Shown in pieces: positions 9,255-16,448 of a stretch of DNA of 64,000 nucleotides. Below the pieces are notes generated by a model that saw nothing but the letters and a program-made list of their open reading frames with translations, searched no databases and was not told the origin of the DNA. The stretch lies in the NCBI RefSeq assembly GCF_007018905.1, contig NZ_CP041402.1, positions 1,228,001 through 1,292,000 on the forward strand, written 5' to 3'. The translations under genes were made by a program, and so were the position numbers. The first letter of the stretch is position 1. Each line of letters begins with the position of its first letter. The DNA comes from Tardiphaga sp. vice304 (GTDB lineage Bacteria > Pseudomonadota > Alphaproteobacteria > Rhizobiales > Xanthobacteraceae).

Positions 9255-9346
9255 TGAGGCTTGAAGAAGCTGTACGCGAACAGGATAAAGACGAACGAAT
9301 TGATGAGTACAAGGCCCCATAGACCATAGGCCGGTGAGTCATTCAT
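9255..9346 (-). pseudogene. Isoprenylcysteine carboxylmethyltransferase-family protein, 5' part
   Basis: Encodes MNDSPAYGLWGLVLINSFVF and the rest of the first helix, ILFAYSFFKPQ, before entering the IS. Removing the IS and one TGA copy gives FFKPQTTRDWRSFGAF in one frame, joining this piece to 7706-8309. Its ATG overlaps the stop codon of the DUF2933 gene (ATGA), so the two were translationally coupled. Confidence 0.8.
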
Positions 9347-9600
9347 GGTGCTTTCCTCTCCTCGCTTGGCAGACCAGTGCCTCCGTTGCCGTGATGTCCG
9401 TGATGCATAAAGAGATGCATGAGGGGGCAGGCGAGGAGCGGCAACCAAATGAGCAGACCAAGGACGTGCGATCTATGTTCGGTGAACAGGAGCGCACCGG
9501 CGATGACGGCAAATCCTATGAACACCAGCCCTGCGCGCGATCTCAGAAAGCTGGTTTGAGGTGTCCCGCCTTCACCGTGTGAATGATCGTGCATCGACAT
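9343..9600 (-). CDS. DUF2933-like small membrane protein
   Basis: 85 aa. A His-rich start (MSMHDHSHGEGG) is followed by two hydrophobic segments, AGLVFIGFAVIAGALLFTE and VLGLLIWLPLLACPLMHLFM, and then HHGHHGN and a polar tail. The layout matches the DUF2933 family often found in metal-resistance loci. A GGAG motif precedes the ATG at 9600. It heads a minus-strand operon with the disrupted methyltransferase gene (4-nt overlap) and the 7242-7709 membrane protein. Function unknown; metal binding by the His clusters is plausible. Confidence 0.75.
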   Translation of the reverse strand: MSMHDHSHGEGGTPQTSFLRSRAGLVFIGFAVIAGALLFTEHRSHVLGLLIWLPLLACPLMHLFMHHGHHGNGGTGLPSEERKAP

Positions 9601-9657
9601 CGATAACTCCTAGGTCGCGAAGACGATACTTGCAATAAATTGCGACGTTCGACCGCT

Positions 9658-10403
9658 TCAGTTCCGTGGTGATTGCATTCGTCCCGGTCCCATCTGATCC
9701 GGTTGCATCGCCCCTTGTCCCTTTTTGCTAGGCTGTGTTGAGGCAGCCATCACCGCCATCATTCCCACGCCCATATGCGGGGCGAGAAGTTCGTTGGCCG
9801 TCCCCTTTTGACTATCCGATAAAACCTCATTCAGCTTGGCGAGGGCGGATTTCATCATCCGGGTTCCCTCAAGGCGCGCCAGAAGCCATTTCTCTTGTAG
9901 GTCCAGACGGTCTGTGATCGTCGACGTCTGGAGTTGCGCGTCGCCCGTCGCCCCCATCATCGAAGCGCGGATTTCGCCGAGCTTGTTCGCATTGGCGCGT
10001 AAAGCGTCCGCGAAGGCATTCCACGCGCTTGCTTGGGCCTCGGTGATCTTGAGTTTCGTTCGCAGAAAGGCGATGCGGCCTTCTACGTGGTCCATAGTTG
10101 CCATGCCGCCCATGCCAGGACCCGTCATTCCCATCGATCGCATCATCCCCATCGTGTTCATCATAGACATGCCACTCATCATGGTCTTCATGCTTTCCAT
10201 CATGCTCATCATCGGCATGGTAGCGCCGCCTTGCATCGAGCGCATGCCCGGCTGGTTCGCGGGCGGTGTCGGGCTTTCAGGGACAGGGGGTGATTGCGCG
10301 CTACCCGAGGGGTGGTGGGAATCATGTTCGGCCGGGGCTTGCGCCGATGCCGGAGCAGTAAGTGCTGCGACCGCGAGTGCAGCTGCATAATCAGTCGCTT
10401 CAT
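9658..10403 (-). pseudogene. Met-rich Spy/CpxP-like periplasmic protein with a frameshift in the signal peptide
   Basis: The body (from about 10390) has a secretion-signal-like stretch AAALAVAALTAPASAQA, a Met-rich zone (MPMMSMMESMKTMMSGMSMM) and an LTXXQ/Spy-type helical domain (FLRTKLKITEAQASAWNAFA). That frame has no start codon before an upstream TAG. The ATG at 10403, with a GGAGG motif 6 nt upstream, opens MKRLI in another frame. A 1-nt indel within the first codons therefore separates start from body. Translation from the internal ATG at 10245 would give a product without a signal peptide. The Met clusters suggest Cu(I) binding. Confidence 0.65.
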
Positions 10404-10488
10404 AGCCGGCCTCCTATTGCTGACGAGGGAAGTACAATATTTTGGCCTTTCGGCTCGTCGAATGTGGCCCAAAGCGAATGTCGGGCAC

Positions 10489-10502
10489 TTGAGGCGGGTC
10501 AA
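10489..10502. promoter_or_regulatory. FNR/FixK-like box
   Basis: TTGAGGCGGGTCAA matches TTGA-N6-TCAA exactly. It lies 86 nt upstream of the ATG at 10403 on the minus strand, in the gap after ppk2. Low-oxygen control by a FixK/FNR protein is inferred. Confidence 0.5.
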
Positions 10503-10600
10503 ATTCTCCATTTTAGAAAGAAAGGTGCCTGCGCGTGCCTGCGGGCTTTGCGTGACGATTATTTCGTCCTGCTGGCGATTACGGGCCTTCGAGCGTCGCT

Positions 10601-11401
10601 TCAGGTTGCAAGCAATCCGGCGCGGTCATGCGCCTTGTCGAACGGAAAGACGAATCCGAGATCGGGCGCCGCAAGATGCTTGTCGGTTTGCGGGCAGGCC
10701 AGGCGCGCAAGCAGGTCCCTGATGACGTTCAGGTGCGCGGACTGCTTGTCGTCGGCCCGCACTACGATCCAAGGGGATAATGGGCTCGACGTATGCGCAA
10801 GCATCTGATCCCTTGCCTCAGTATAGGCGTTCCAGTGCTTCACGGCGACGTCGTCTATGGGACTGGTTTTCCACAGTTTCAGCGGGTCGTGCCGTCGATC
10901 CTTAAGCCGTCGTTTCTGCTCTTTCTTGCCGATATCGAGGTAGTATTTCAGGATCTGAATCCCGGAGCCGATCAGCATGTGCTCGAAAGGAAGGACGTCT
11001 TCGATGAACTGCTCATACTGTTTGTCGGTGCAGAACCCCATCACTCGTTCGACGCCTGCCCGATTGTACCAGCTTCGATTGAATAGAACTAATTCCTGCG
11101 CAGCGGGCAAATGAGGCACGTAGCGTTGAAAGTACCATGAGGCGCCGTCCCGGTCGGTTGGCTTGCCAAGAGCCACGACATTGGTTTCCCGTGGGCTGAG
11201 GTGTTCGACGATCCTCTTGATCGTCCCGTCCTTTCCACTTGCGTCACGCCCTTCGAAAATAACCAGCACCTTGTGATCGTGCTTGATGATGTGCTTTTGA
11301 ATCTTGACCAGTTCGATCTGGAGCTCGCGTAGCTCTGCCTTGTTTCGTCCGTGGCCATTGTTCTTGTGACGAGCCTTTATCCTATTCGGCATTCGGTTCA
11401 C
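10601..11401 (-). CDS. ppk2: Polyphosphate kinase 2 family protein
   Basis: 266 aa. PPK2 enzymes transfer phosphate between polyphosphate and nucleotides in the cytosol. Walker A is VIFEGRDASGKDGTIKRI (around residues 47-64) and Walker B lies in LFNRSWYNRAGVERVMGF. The lid/Arg region follows (KKEQKRRLKDRRHDPLKLWK). All core motifs are intact and the length is normal. It lies 16 nt downstream of the Bax-inhibitor gene and is probably co-transcribed with it. A decayed CHAD gene, whose domain is associated with polyphosphate, lies 3 kb away. Confidence 0.92.
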   Translation of the reverse strand: MNRMPNRIKARHKNNGHGRNKAELRELQIELVKIQKHIIKHDHKVLVIFEGRDASGKDGTIKRIVEHLSPRETNVVALGKPTDRDGASWYFQRYVPHLPAAQELVLFNRSWYNRAGVERVMGFCTDKQYEQFIEDVLPFEHMLIGSGIQILKYYLDIGKKEQKRRLKDRRHDPLKLWKTSPIDDVAVKHWNAYTEARDQMLAHTSSPLSPWIVVRADDKQSAHLNVIRDLLARLACPQTDKHLAAPDLGFVFPFDKAHDRAGLLAT

Positions 11402-11417
11402 GATACTTCAAGAGGGT

Positions 11418-12143
11418 TCACTGACGTCGATTGCCGGTGAGTTGCAGCAGGAAGATAAACAAATTGAGGAAGTCGAGATAAAGGGTTAGTGCGCCCATGA
11501 TGGCCTTCTTCCCGGCCAAGACGGAGCCATCGCTCTCCAGGTAGACATTCTTGATTCGCTGGGTGTCGTAGGCGGTCAGCCCGACGAACACGAATACTCC
11601 GATCAGTGATATTGCGAACTGCAGAGCCGATGACGCCAGAAAAATGTTCACCACGCTGGCGATGATGATACCGAAAAGCTCCATCAATAGGAACGAGCCA
11701 ACACGGGAAAGATCTGTTCGCGTCGTGTAGCCATAAAGGCTCATCGCGAGAAAGGTTGCCGCAGTGATGAAGAAAGTGCGAGCGATACTGACGCCGGTAT
11801 AGAGCAGGACGAGCCCCGCGAGAGACAAGCCGACGAGAGCGGCATAAGACCAAAAGGAAGCCTGTGCGGTGCCGACGCCCATCTTCTCGATGCGGAAGCT
11901 CAGAAAGAATACCAGAACCAGCGGCGCCAGCGCGATGCCCCAAAAAAGTACCGGGGTCTGCACCAGCGACGTGTACAGGCCGGGTTCGGCCGCGCCATAG
12001 GCGACAAGTCCGGTAAGGACTAGGCCTGATCCCATGTAGTTGTAGACGCTCAGCAGAAACTGCCGCAGACCGGCGTCTATCTCCGCTTGCAAAGGCTTTG
12101 CTCTCGAAAGCTCGGCCACATGGGTCGCGTGATCATCGGTCAT
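11418..12143 (-). CDS. Bax inhibitor-1/YccA family membrane protein
   Basis: 241 aa with seven hydrophobic segments, characteristic of the BI-1 family of pH/Ca-responsive membrane proteins. It ends with the typical LTAYDTQRIKNVYL region followed by GALTLYLDFLNLFIFLLQL. The start at 12143 has GGAG about 10 nt upstream. It is first in a minus-strand unit with ppk2. An imperfect FNR/FixK-like box lies about 106 nt upstream. The physiological role in alphaproteobacteria is not established. Confidence 0.9.
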   Translation of the reverse strand: MTDDHATHVAELSRAKPLQAEIDAGLRQFLLSVYNYMGSGLVLTGLVAYGAAEPGLYTSLVQTPVLFWGIALAPLVLVFFLSFRIEKMGVGTAQASFWSYAALVGLSLAGLVLLYTGVSIARTFFITAATFLAMSLYGYTTRTDLSRVGSFLLMELFGIIIASVVNIFLASSALQFAISLIGVFVFVGLTAYDTQRIKNVYLESDGSVLAGKKAIMGALTLYLDFLNLFIFLLQLTGNRRQ

Positions 12144-12248
12144 GGGTGGCTCTCCTGCGTTCGAAGGCTTGGGGCCGGTATGCTGAAATAAATCAATCCC
12201 GCGGGACCCGCCCGTCAGGAAACATACCTTGACGCAAAGCGCTCGGTA

Positions 12249-12262
12249 TTAATCTATGTCAA
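12249..12262. promoter_or_regulatory. Imperfect FNR/FixK-like box
   Basis: TTAATCTATGTCAA differs from TTGA-N6-TCAA at one base. It is positioned upstream of the BI-1/ppk2 unit. Support comes mainly from similar boxes at 10489 and 39047. Confidence 0.35.
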
Positions 12263-12346
12263 TGTTTGATGAAGCGTTCCGCCTATAGTAATATAAGTAG
12301 TCCTCCGAGCATCAGACATCCCTAAACTAACCTGCCTTACGCCAAC

Positions 12347-13108
12347 TTAGGGCGTGGCCTCATTAGCGCGTAGCCAAATCCGGATTGATGCGAGTTTAGC
12401 GAACGCCAGATAATTGGCTGCAAGTTTGTCGTATCGGGTCGCGATACGGCGACATTGCTTGATCTTGTTGAAAAACCGTTCGATCAGGTTCCGTGCGCGA
12501 TATAGATACGGGCTGAAGCAGATCGGGTCTTTGCGATTTCGTTTCGGTGGGATGTTTGCCCATGCTCCTTGCTGGCGGGCAAGCTCCCTAATCCAGTCGG
12601 CGTCGTAACCGCGATCCGCGAGCAGCATCGTTTCGGGAAGCAACGAGCCGAGGAGAACCGTACAAAGCCGATTGTCGTGTGCCTCACCGGGCGTCAGTGC
12701 GAGATGGACGGGCAGGCCATTGGTGTCCACGACCGCGTGAATCTTGCTGGTCAGGCCCCCTCGCGACCGACCCATATCCTGGTGATTGTTGTCAGAAACG
12801 CAGGCTCCATGTTGGTGCACGCGCACGATGGAGGTATCGATCATCTGCACCGACGCGTCATGACCGGCGGCAAGTGCATCCATAATTTTGGTCCCACACC
12901 CCCGCCCGACGCCACCGAACGAAGCGATTGTAACAGGTGGTGCGCGGACCATAGATCGCCGGCAGGTCGCGCCATGGCGCACCCGAGCGCAGGACCCAAA
13001 AGATGCCATTGAGCACGCAACGGTCATTTACCCGCCGAACGCCCGGGGCTTGTTGGGCAGCATCGGCTTGATCGCGGTCCATTCATAATCGCTGAGTTCG
13101 TAGCGCAT
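12347..13108 (-). mobile_element. IS5-family (IS427-like) element, transposase inactivated by two frameshifts
   Basis: Three frames together spell one IS427-type transposase. MRYELSDYEWTAIKPMLPNK (from 13108) is followed by VNDRCVLNGIFWVLRSGAPW and then MDALAAGHDASVQMIDTS. The rest carries DRGYDADWIR and RNLIERFFNKIKQCRRIATR with the catalytic residues. The first break is at CCCCGGG (one G too few) and the second at CCAAAATT (one A too many). The outer ends were not identified, so the coordinates cover the coding part only. Confidence 0.75.
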
Positions 13109-13355
13109 GATTCGAGGCTCCGGTTTCGGAGCTTGAATCGCATCGGTCGCTGAGCTGCTAATACTATGAATTTGCTTCCGCTTTCGGCGGCATGGCGGAC
13201 ATGGCCGAACTCGCTGCTGGCTTCGCACGGGCGCGAATGACTCCAAGCGGACCTTCCCAGTTCCAATTGTATTCGTCCCAGTCAACGGAACAAATCGCCC
13301 CTTCGGAACCTTGGTAGTCACGACATTCCGATTTGATGTCTTAAGGAGATTTGTC

Positions 13356-13601
13356 ATGTATTTAATCCTCGGCGCTTCGGCGCGTTTGCTCGCGGTATCT
13401 GCGCTCACGACTTTGAGCTTTGCGACCGTTGCGAAGGCACAGATGTCTGGTCAGGGGCCGGGTGGGGGCGGCATGATGGGTGGCGGCTGGGGATGGGGGA
13501 TGGGCTACGGAATGGGCGGATTCGGAGGGGTCGGCGTGCTCGTGGTCGCCTTGGTGGTACTTGTTATCGGTGTCATGGCGTTCCGTCGTCGCAGTCCATA
13601 A
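13356..13601 (+). CDS. Small Gly/Met-rich exported membrane protein
   Basis: 81 aa beginning MYLILGASARLLAVSALTT, a likely signal peptide ending near AKAQ. It is followed by a Gly/Met/Trp-rich stretch (GGGMMGGGWGWGMGYGMGG) and one C-terminal hydrophobic helix (VGVLVVALVVLVIGVMAF) with an RRR tail. AAGGAG precedes the ATG at 13356, which supports this start over an in-frame ATG 45 nt upstream. Function unknown; Met/Gly-rich proteins of this kind often occur in metal- or envelope-stress loci. Confidence 0.7.
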   Translation: MYLILGASARLLAVSALTTLSFATVAKAQMSGQGPGGGGMMGGGWGWGMGYGMGGFGGVGVLVVALVVLVIGVMAFRRRSP

Positions 13602-13665
13602 GTCACACTAGAACAACACACCGTTCGATTGGAAAACACGCCGATTCTTTCTGATGGGGTCCACA

Positions 13666-13941
13666 ATGAAATACGCGATCATTCTCGCAGCCGTCATGGC
13701 TACCAGTGCTTTCGCAGTCAGCCCGGCATCCTCAAAGATGATGATGTGCTCCGGGGAACACCTCACTAAAATGACGACGATGATCGGTGGTATGCCTGAC
13801 GGCCCGCATAAGTCGGAGATGTACAAGCATTTAGCGATGGTGAACATAGCGATGGCCAAAGACGGCATGCGCGGATGTGCCATGTTGATGAAGAAGATGA
13901 CGGGACGTAAAGGAGCGATGCGATCCGTGCCTCAACGCTAA
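13666..13941 (+). CDS. Small secreted Met/Lys-rich protein, unknown
   Basis: 91 aa with a clear signal peptide (MKYAIILAAVMATSAFAVSP). The mature part holds two Cys (MMMCSGEH and RGCAMLMKKM), many Met, and the motif GPHKSEMYKHLAMVNIAMA. An in-frame ATG at 13654 is a possible start, but the signal peptide fits 13666. It lies 64 nt after the Gly/Met-rich gene on the same strand. No family recognised. Confidence 0.65.
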   Translation: MKYAIILAAVMATSAFAVSPASSKMMMCSGEHLTKMTTMIGGMPDGPHKSEMYKHLAMVNIAMAKDGMRGCAMLMKKMTGRKGAMRSVPQR

Positions 13942-14227
13942 TCACGCTCTGGGCTGGCCTATGGAGCTCTGAGTAGTTTCCGACGCTACCACCGGTCGTT
14001 TCTGCTGGCTACGAATTCGTATGTTAGCGGAAGGGATAGCTCTGGGAAGGTCCAACAGCTTGTTGCCAGGCCACGGGCTCATTGCAACCGCGCTAGAAGT
14101 CCCAGGTGATAAAGGTAGAAGACTGATGAGACGCGGTTTACCGGCCGATTTGTTAAAGCCGGCCCCAAGCTTCGGCCGCGTACAGACCAGGCGCGCACCC
14201 ACCTAATCCGGACGTAGCCGTACGTTG
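13942..14227. other. Intergenic stretch
   Basis: No gene or convincing signal seen. A 61-codon plus-strand frame at 14021 has no recognisable features. Confidence 0.4.
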
Positions 14228-15174
14228 CCGGGCGGCGATGGGACGACCTCATTCAAAGCCGAGCGGATCGAATTAAACTCCAATATGCAAGTTGCGCAAG
14301 CCTGCATCGAGCAGTTACGTCTCAATAGGTCCGCTCTGATAGCGCGCCTGTCAGCGGAGCCGCTGCATTAGGCGCGGGTAGCCCTAAGGCGACTGCGGTA
14401 AGCACTATCGCTATTCGAAACAATTCTGGCGGACCAAGAATGCGGACGGCTTAAACGCGGTTTGCGCGATATCTCGCACAAACTTGGAGAGGCTCGCGAT
14501 CTGGACGTCTATATTGCCCGCAGCGCACTTTCGAAAACCGTTAAAAACGTTGACCTTCATCCGCGCGCAATGGAGCGCGCTGGTCGGGCCCGTTCTGAAC
14601 GGGATCGCGCCCACGGGCGCGTCATGAGCACGCTCCATTCGAAGCGCTTTCGCCTGCTCATGGACAATCTTTCCGTCTGGATCGAGCGCGGCCCCCGGTG
14701 CAGTATGAAAGAGCATAAGGGTCGATCTGCATGCGATCAGCCGATCCTGGATTTCGTCGCCCGCGTCCTTGAGCTTCGTTGGAGAAGGTTGAAACACCGT
14801 AGTCGTCATTTCGACCGGCTCTCGCCAGGCGAGCACCCCCGAATTCGGATCAAAGCCAAGAAAATGCGATATGCGTCTGAGTTCCTTTCAAGTCTCATGG
14901 CCGATCCAAAGCACCGCAGTCGGCATAAGATGTTCATAGCGGCGCTCGAATCTCTGCAAACCTGCCTCGGCAACGAAACGATGTTCAGGCAGAGCATGAG
15001 ATCGAGGCCAAGTTGGCACGCTCCGGTGATGCGGCAGCGGCTAGGAAATGCAATCCTGTGCGCGTTGCGGCAGGTCCTCGCGGCGCAAAGAAGGAGCGTA
15101 TGGCAGCGCTGCTCGGCTTAGCTTCCGAGGCGCATCGCCGACTCCTGAATGCGAGACCATTTTGGAAAAGCTAG
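14228..15174 (+). pseudogene. Decayed CHAD-domain protein
   Basis: One plus-strand frame runs FKAERIELNS...MQVAQACIEQL...SAEPLH-stop-ARVALRRLR-stop-ALSLFETILA and on to KLGEARDLDVYIARS and RIRIKAKKMRYASEFLSSL. This is the conserved His/Lys/Arg pattern of CHAD helical repeats, interrupted by TAG (14369-14371) and TAA (14399-14401). Near 14980 a 1-nt change moves the C-terminus to another frame (AEHEIEAKLARS...RPFWKS, stop at 15174). CHAD domains bind polyphosphate, so the gene may once have worked with ppk2 nearby. Now non-functional. Confidence 0.75.
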
Positions 15175-15215
15175 ACTGTCGCGGAAGCGTCGTCTTTGGC
15201 AGCCGCATTCCGCAC

Positions 15216-15229
15216 GTGACCTATATCAA
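15216..15229. promoter_or_regulatory. Possible FNR/FixK-like box
   Basis: GTGACCTATATCAA differs from TTGA-N6-TCAA at one base and sits about 127 nt before the Cys-rich gene at 15356. Weak on its own. Confidence 0.3.
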
Positions 15230-15355
15230 TATGTTAATCCAGGATTGCGTCAACGTGAGGTGAGTATCTGGAGCCCATGCTGCTTGTTTCCGACCATGCC
15301 AAGCCGGTCAGCTAAATAGCCGGATCCCCCTAGCCAAAGCCAACAGGAGAAAAAG

Positions 15356-15574
15356 ATGACCAATAAGAACGAGACTTCACAGCCCACATCGGCACACGGT
15401 TGCTGCGGCAGTCAGACTTCCAACGAAAAGGCCGGGCTCGCGGTTGCCAAGCCGGAAGCGGCTCCGTCCCCAGCGGCGAAGCGCTCAGCGACGACGGGAG
15501 GCGACGGATCTTGCTGCCATGGTGAAAGTTCTTCCGAGACTGATCACAAGACCAAGCACACGCATCGATCATAA
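15356..15574 (+). CDS. Small Cys/His-containing soluble protein, unknown
   Basis: 72 aa (MTNKNETSQPTSAHGCCGSQ...). It has two Cys pairs, HGCCGS and GSCCHGE, and ends KTKHTHRS. No signal peptide or membrane segment is seen. AGGAG lies 8 nt before the ATG. The CC-plus-His design resembles the N-terminal extension of the copper ATPase at 24033 (SCCGGS, CGCSS), suggesting metal binding, but no family is recognised. Confidence 0.6.
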   Translation: MTNKNETSQPTSAHGCCGSQTSNEKAGLAVAKPEAAPSPAAKRSATTGGDGSCCHGESSSETDHKTKHTHRS

Positions 15575-15783
15575 CCATCGTGGCAGTTGCAAAGCAGCCA
15601 TCCATGACAACGAGCATGCTCAACTCAACGTCGACGACCGGCATCCGGTCGCTGACCCACGGCTTCGTCCGGAGCGCTCATTCCGGAACCCGTCCATCAT
15701 AGAACTTCGTTTGCAGTAGGCAATTGCCTATTTGAATAATTCCGGGCATTCGCGACAACACTTGTTCCACACGATGATGTAGA
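15575..15783. other. Intergenic stretch between convergent genes
   Basis: Holds the out-of-frame C-terminal tail of the DUF6629-like gene (to about 15728, minus strand). Nothing else recognised. Confidence 0.4.
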
Positions 15784-16413
15784 TCAGGTGCAATGTTCCG
15801 AGGCCGCGAGAAAACAAAAGAACGATATGTAGGCAAAGCTCAGAAACACGTAGTCCACAATCGTAACAGCGATCAGCGTCACTCCGAACAAACGTATGTG
15901 CAGGTAGGTGGAGATCATGGTCGGGGTAATAAGTAGCACAACATAGATCAGATAAGTCAGCCAGCGCGGGATCAGATAGTCGAGAAACATGGTGTCTTCG
16001 TAAGCCAGTGACTGCCGGTTTATTCGAACGTCGACCCAATCCGGATGGAAAAGATGCGGGACGAAGAGCACCAGGCCGAACACAATTCCGGCCAACGCGA
16101 AGCCGAGCAACGGAAATTTGCGGGGACTGGCTGGAGGCTCCAGGAAATAGATGCTGAACGGTACCCAGACCGGCCAAACAAGCCAGGAGAAAAAGATAAA
16201 GCCCATGGCCGCCCACCAGATCATGGACGGGTCGGAGTTGTTTACTCCCATCCAGACATGGCCTTCCATAATCTGCTGAAGACCGGCCAGAGTTGGCATC
16301 TGGGAGACGGGCAAGTAGCGCTTGTTTGTCGTGAATGATTTCCAACCCGCAAAAAGTCCGCCGACGACCAGGATGCCGCCGGCAGCAAAACTTACAGGTT
16401 CGCAGAAGCACAT
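15784..16413 (-). CDS. DUF6629-like multi-helix membrane protein, probable C-terminal frameshift
   Basis: 209 aa beginning MCFCEPVSFAAGGILVVGG, close to the MCFSATASF-type start of DUF6629 proteins. Five or six hydrophobic helices follow. The ORF ends FCFLAASEHCT. One extra base near 15800 would instead give an LGTLHLIYIIV helix and a Cys-containing end (NKCCRECPELFK, stop about 15728). That reading looks like a genuine protein end, so a 1-nt deletion is likely. Divergent from the CPD-type ATPase gene, with 35 nt between starts. Confidence 0.65.
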   Translation of the reverse strand: MCFCEPVSFAAGGILVVGGLFAGWKSFTTNKRYLPVSQMPTLAGLQQIMEGHVWMGVNNSDPSMIWWAAMGFIFFSWLVWPVWVPFSIYFLEPPASPRKFPLLGFALAGIVFGLVLFVPHLFHPDWVDVRINRQSLAYEDTMFLDYLIPRWLTYLIYVVLLITPTMISTYLHIRLFGVTLIAVTIVDYVFLSFAYISFFCFLAASEHCT

Positions 16414-16448
16414 AGTTCACCTTCTATCTCCGACGGAAGCGAGCATCA

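Noticed and set aside
14411..14836. 141-codon minus-strand frame
   Set aside because: Antisense to the CHAD pseudogene, whose plus-strand frame shows the conserved repeats.
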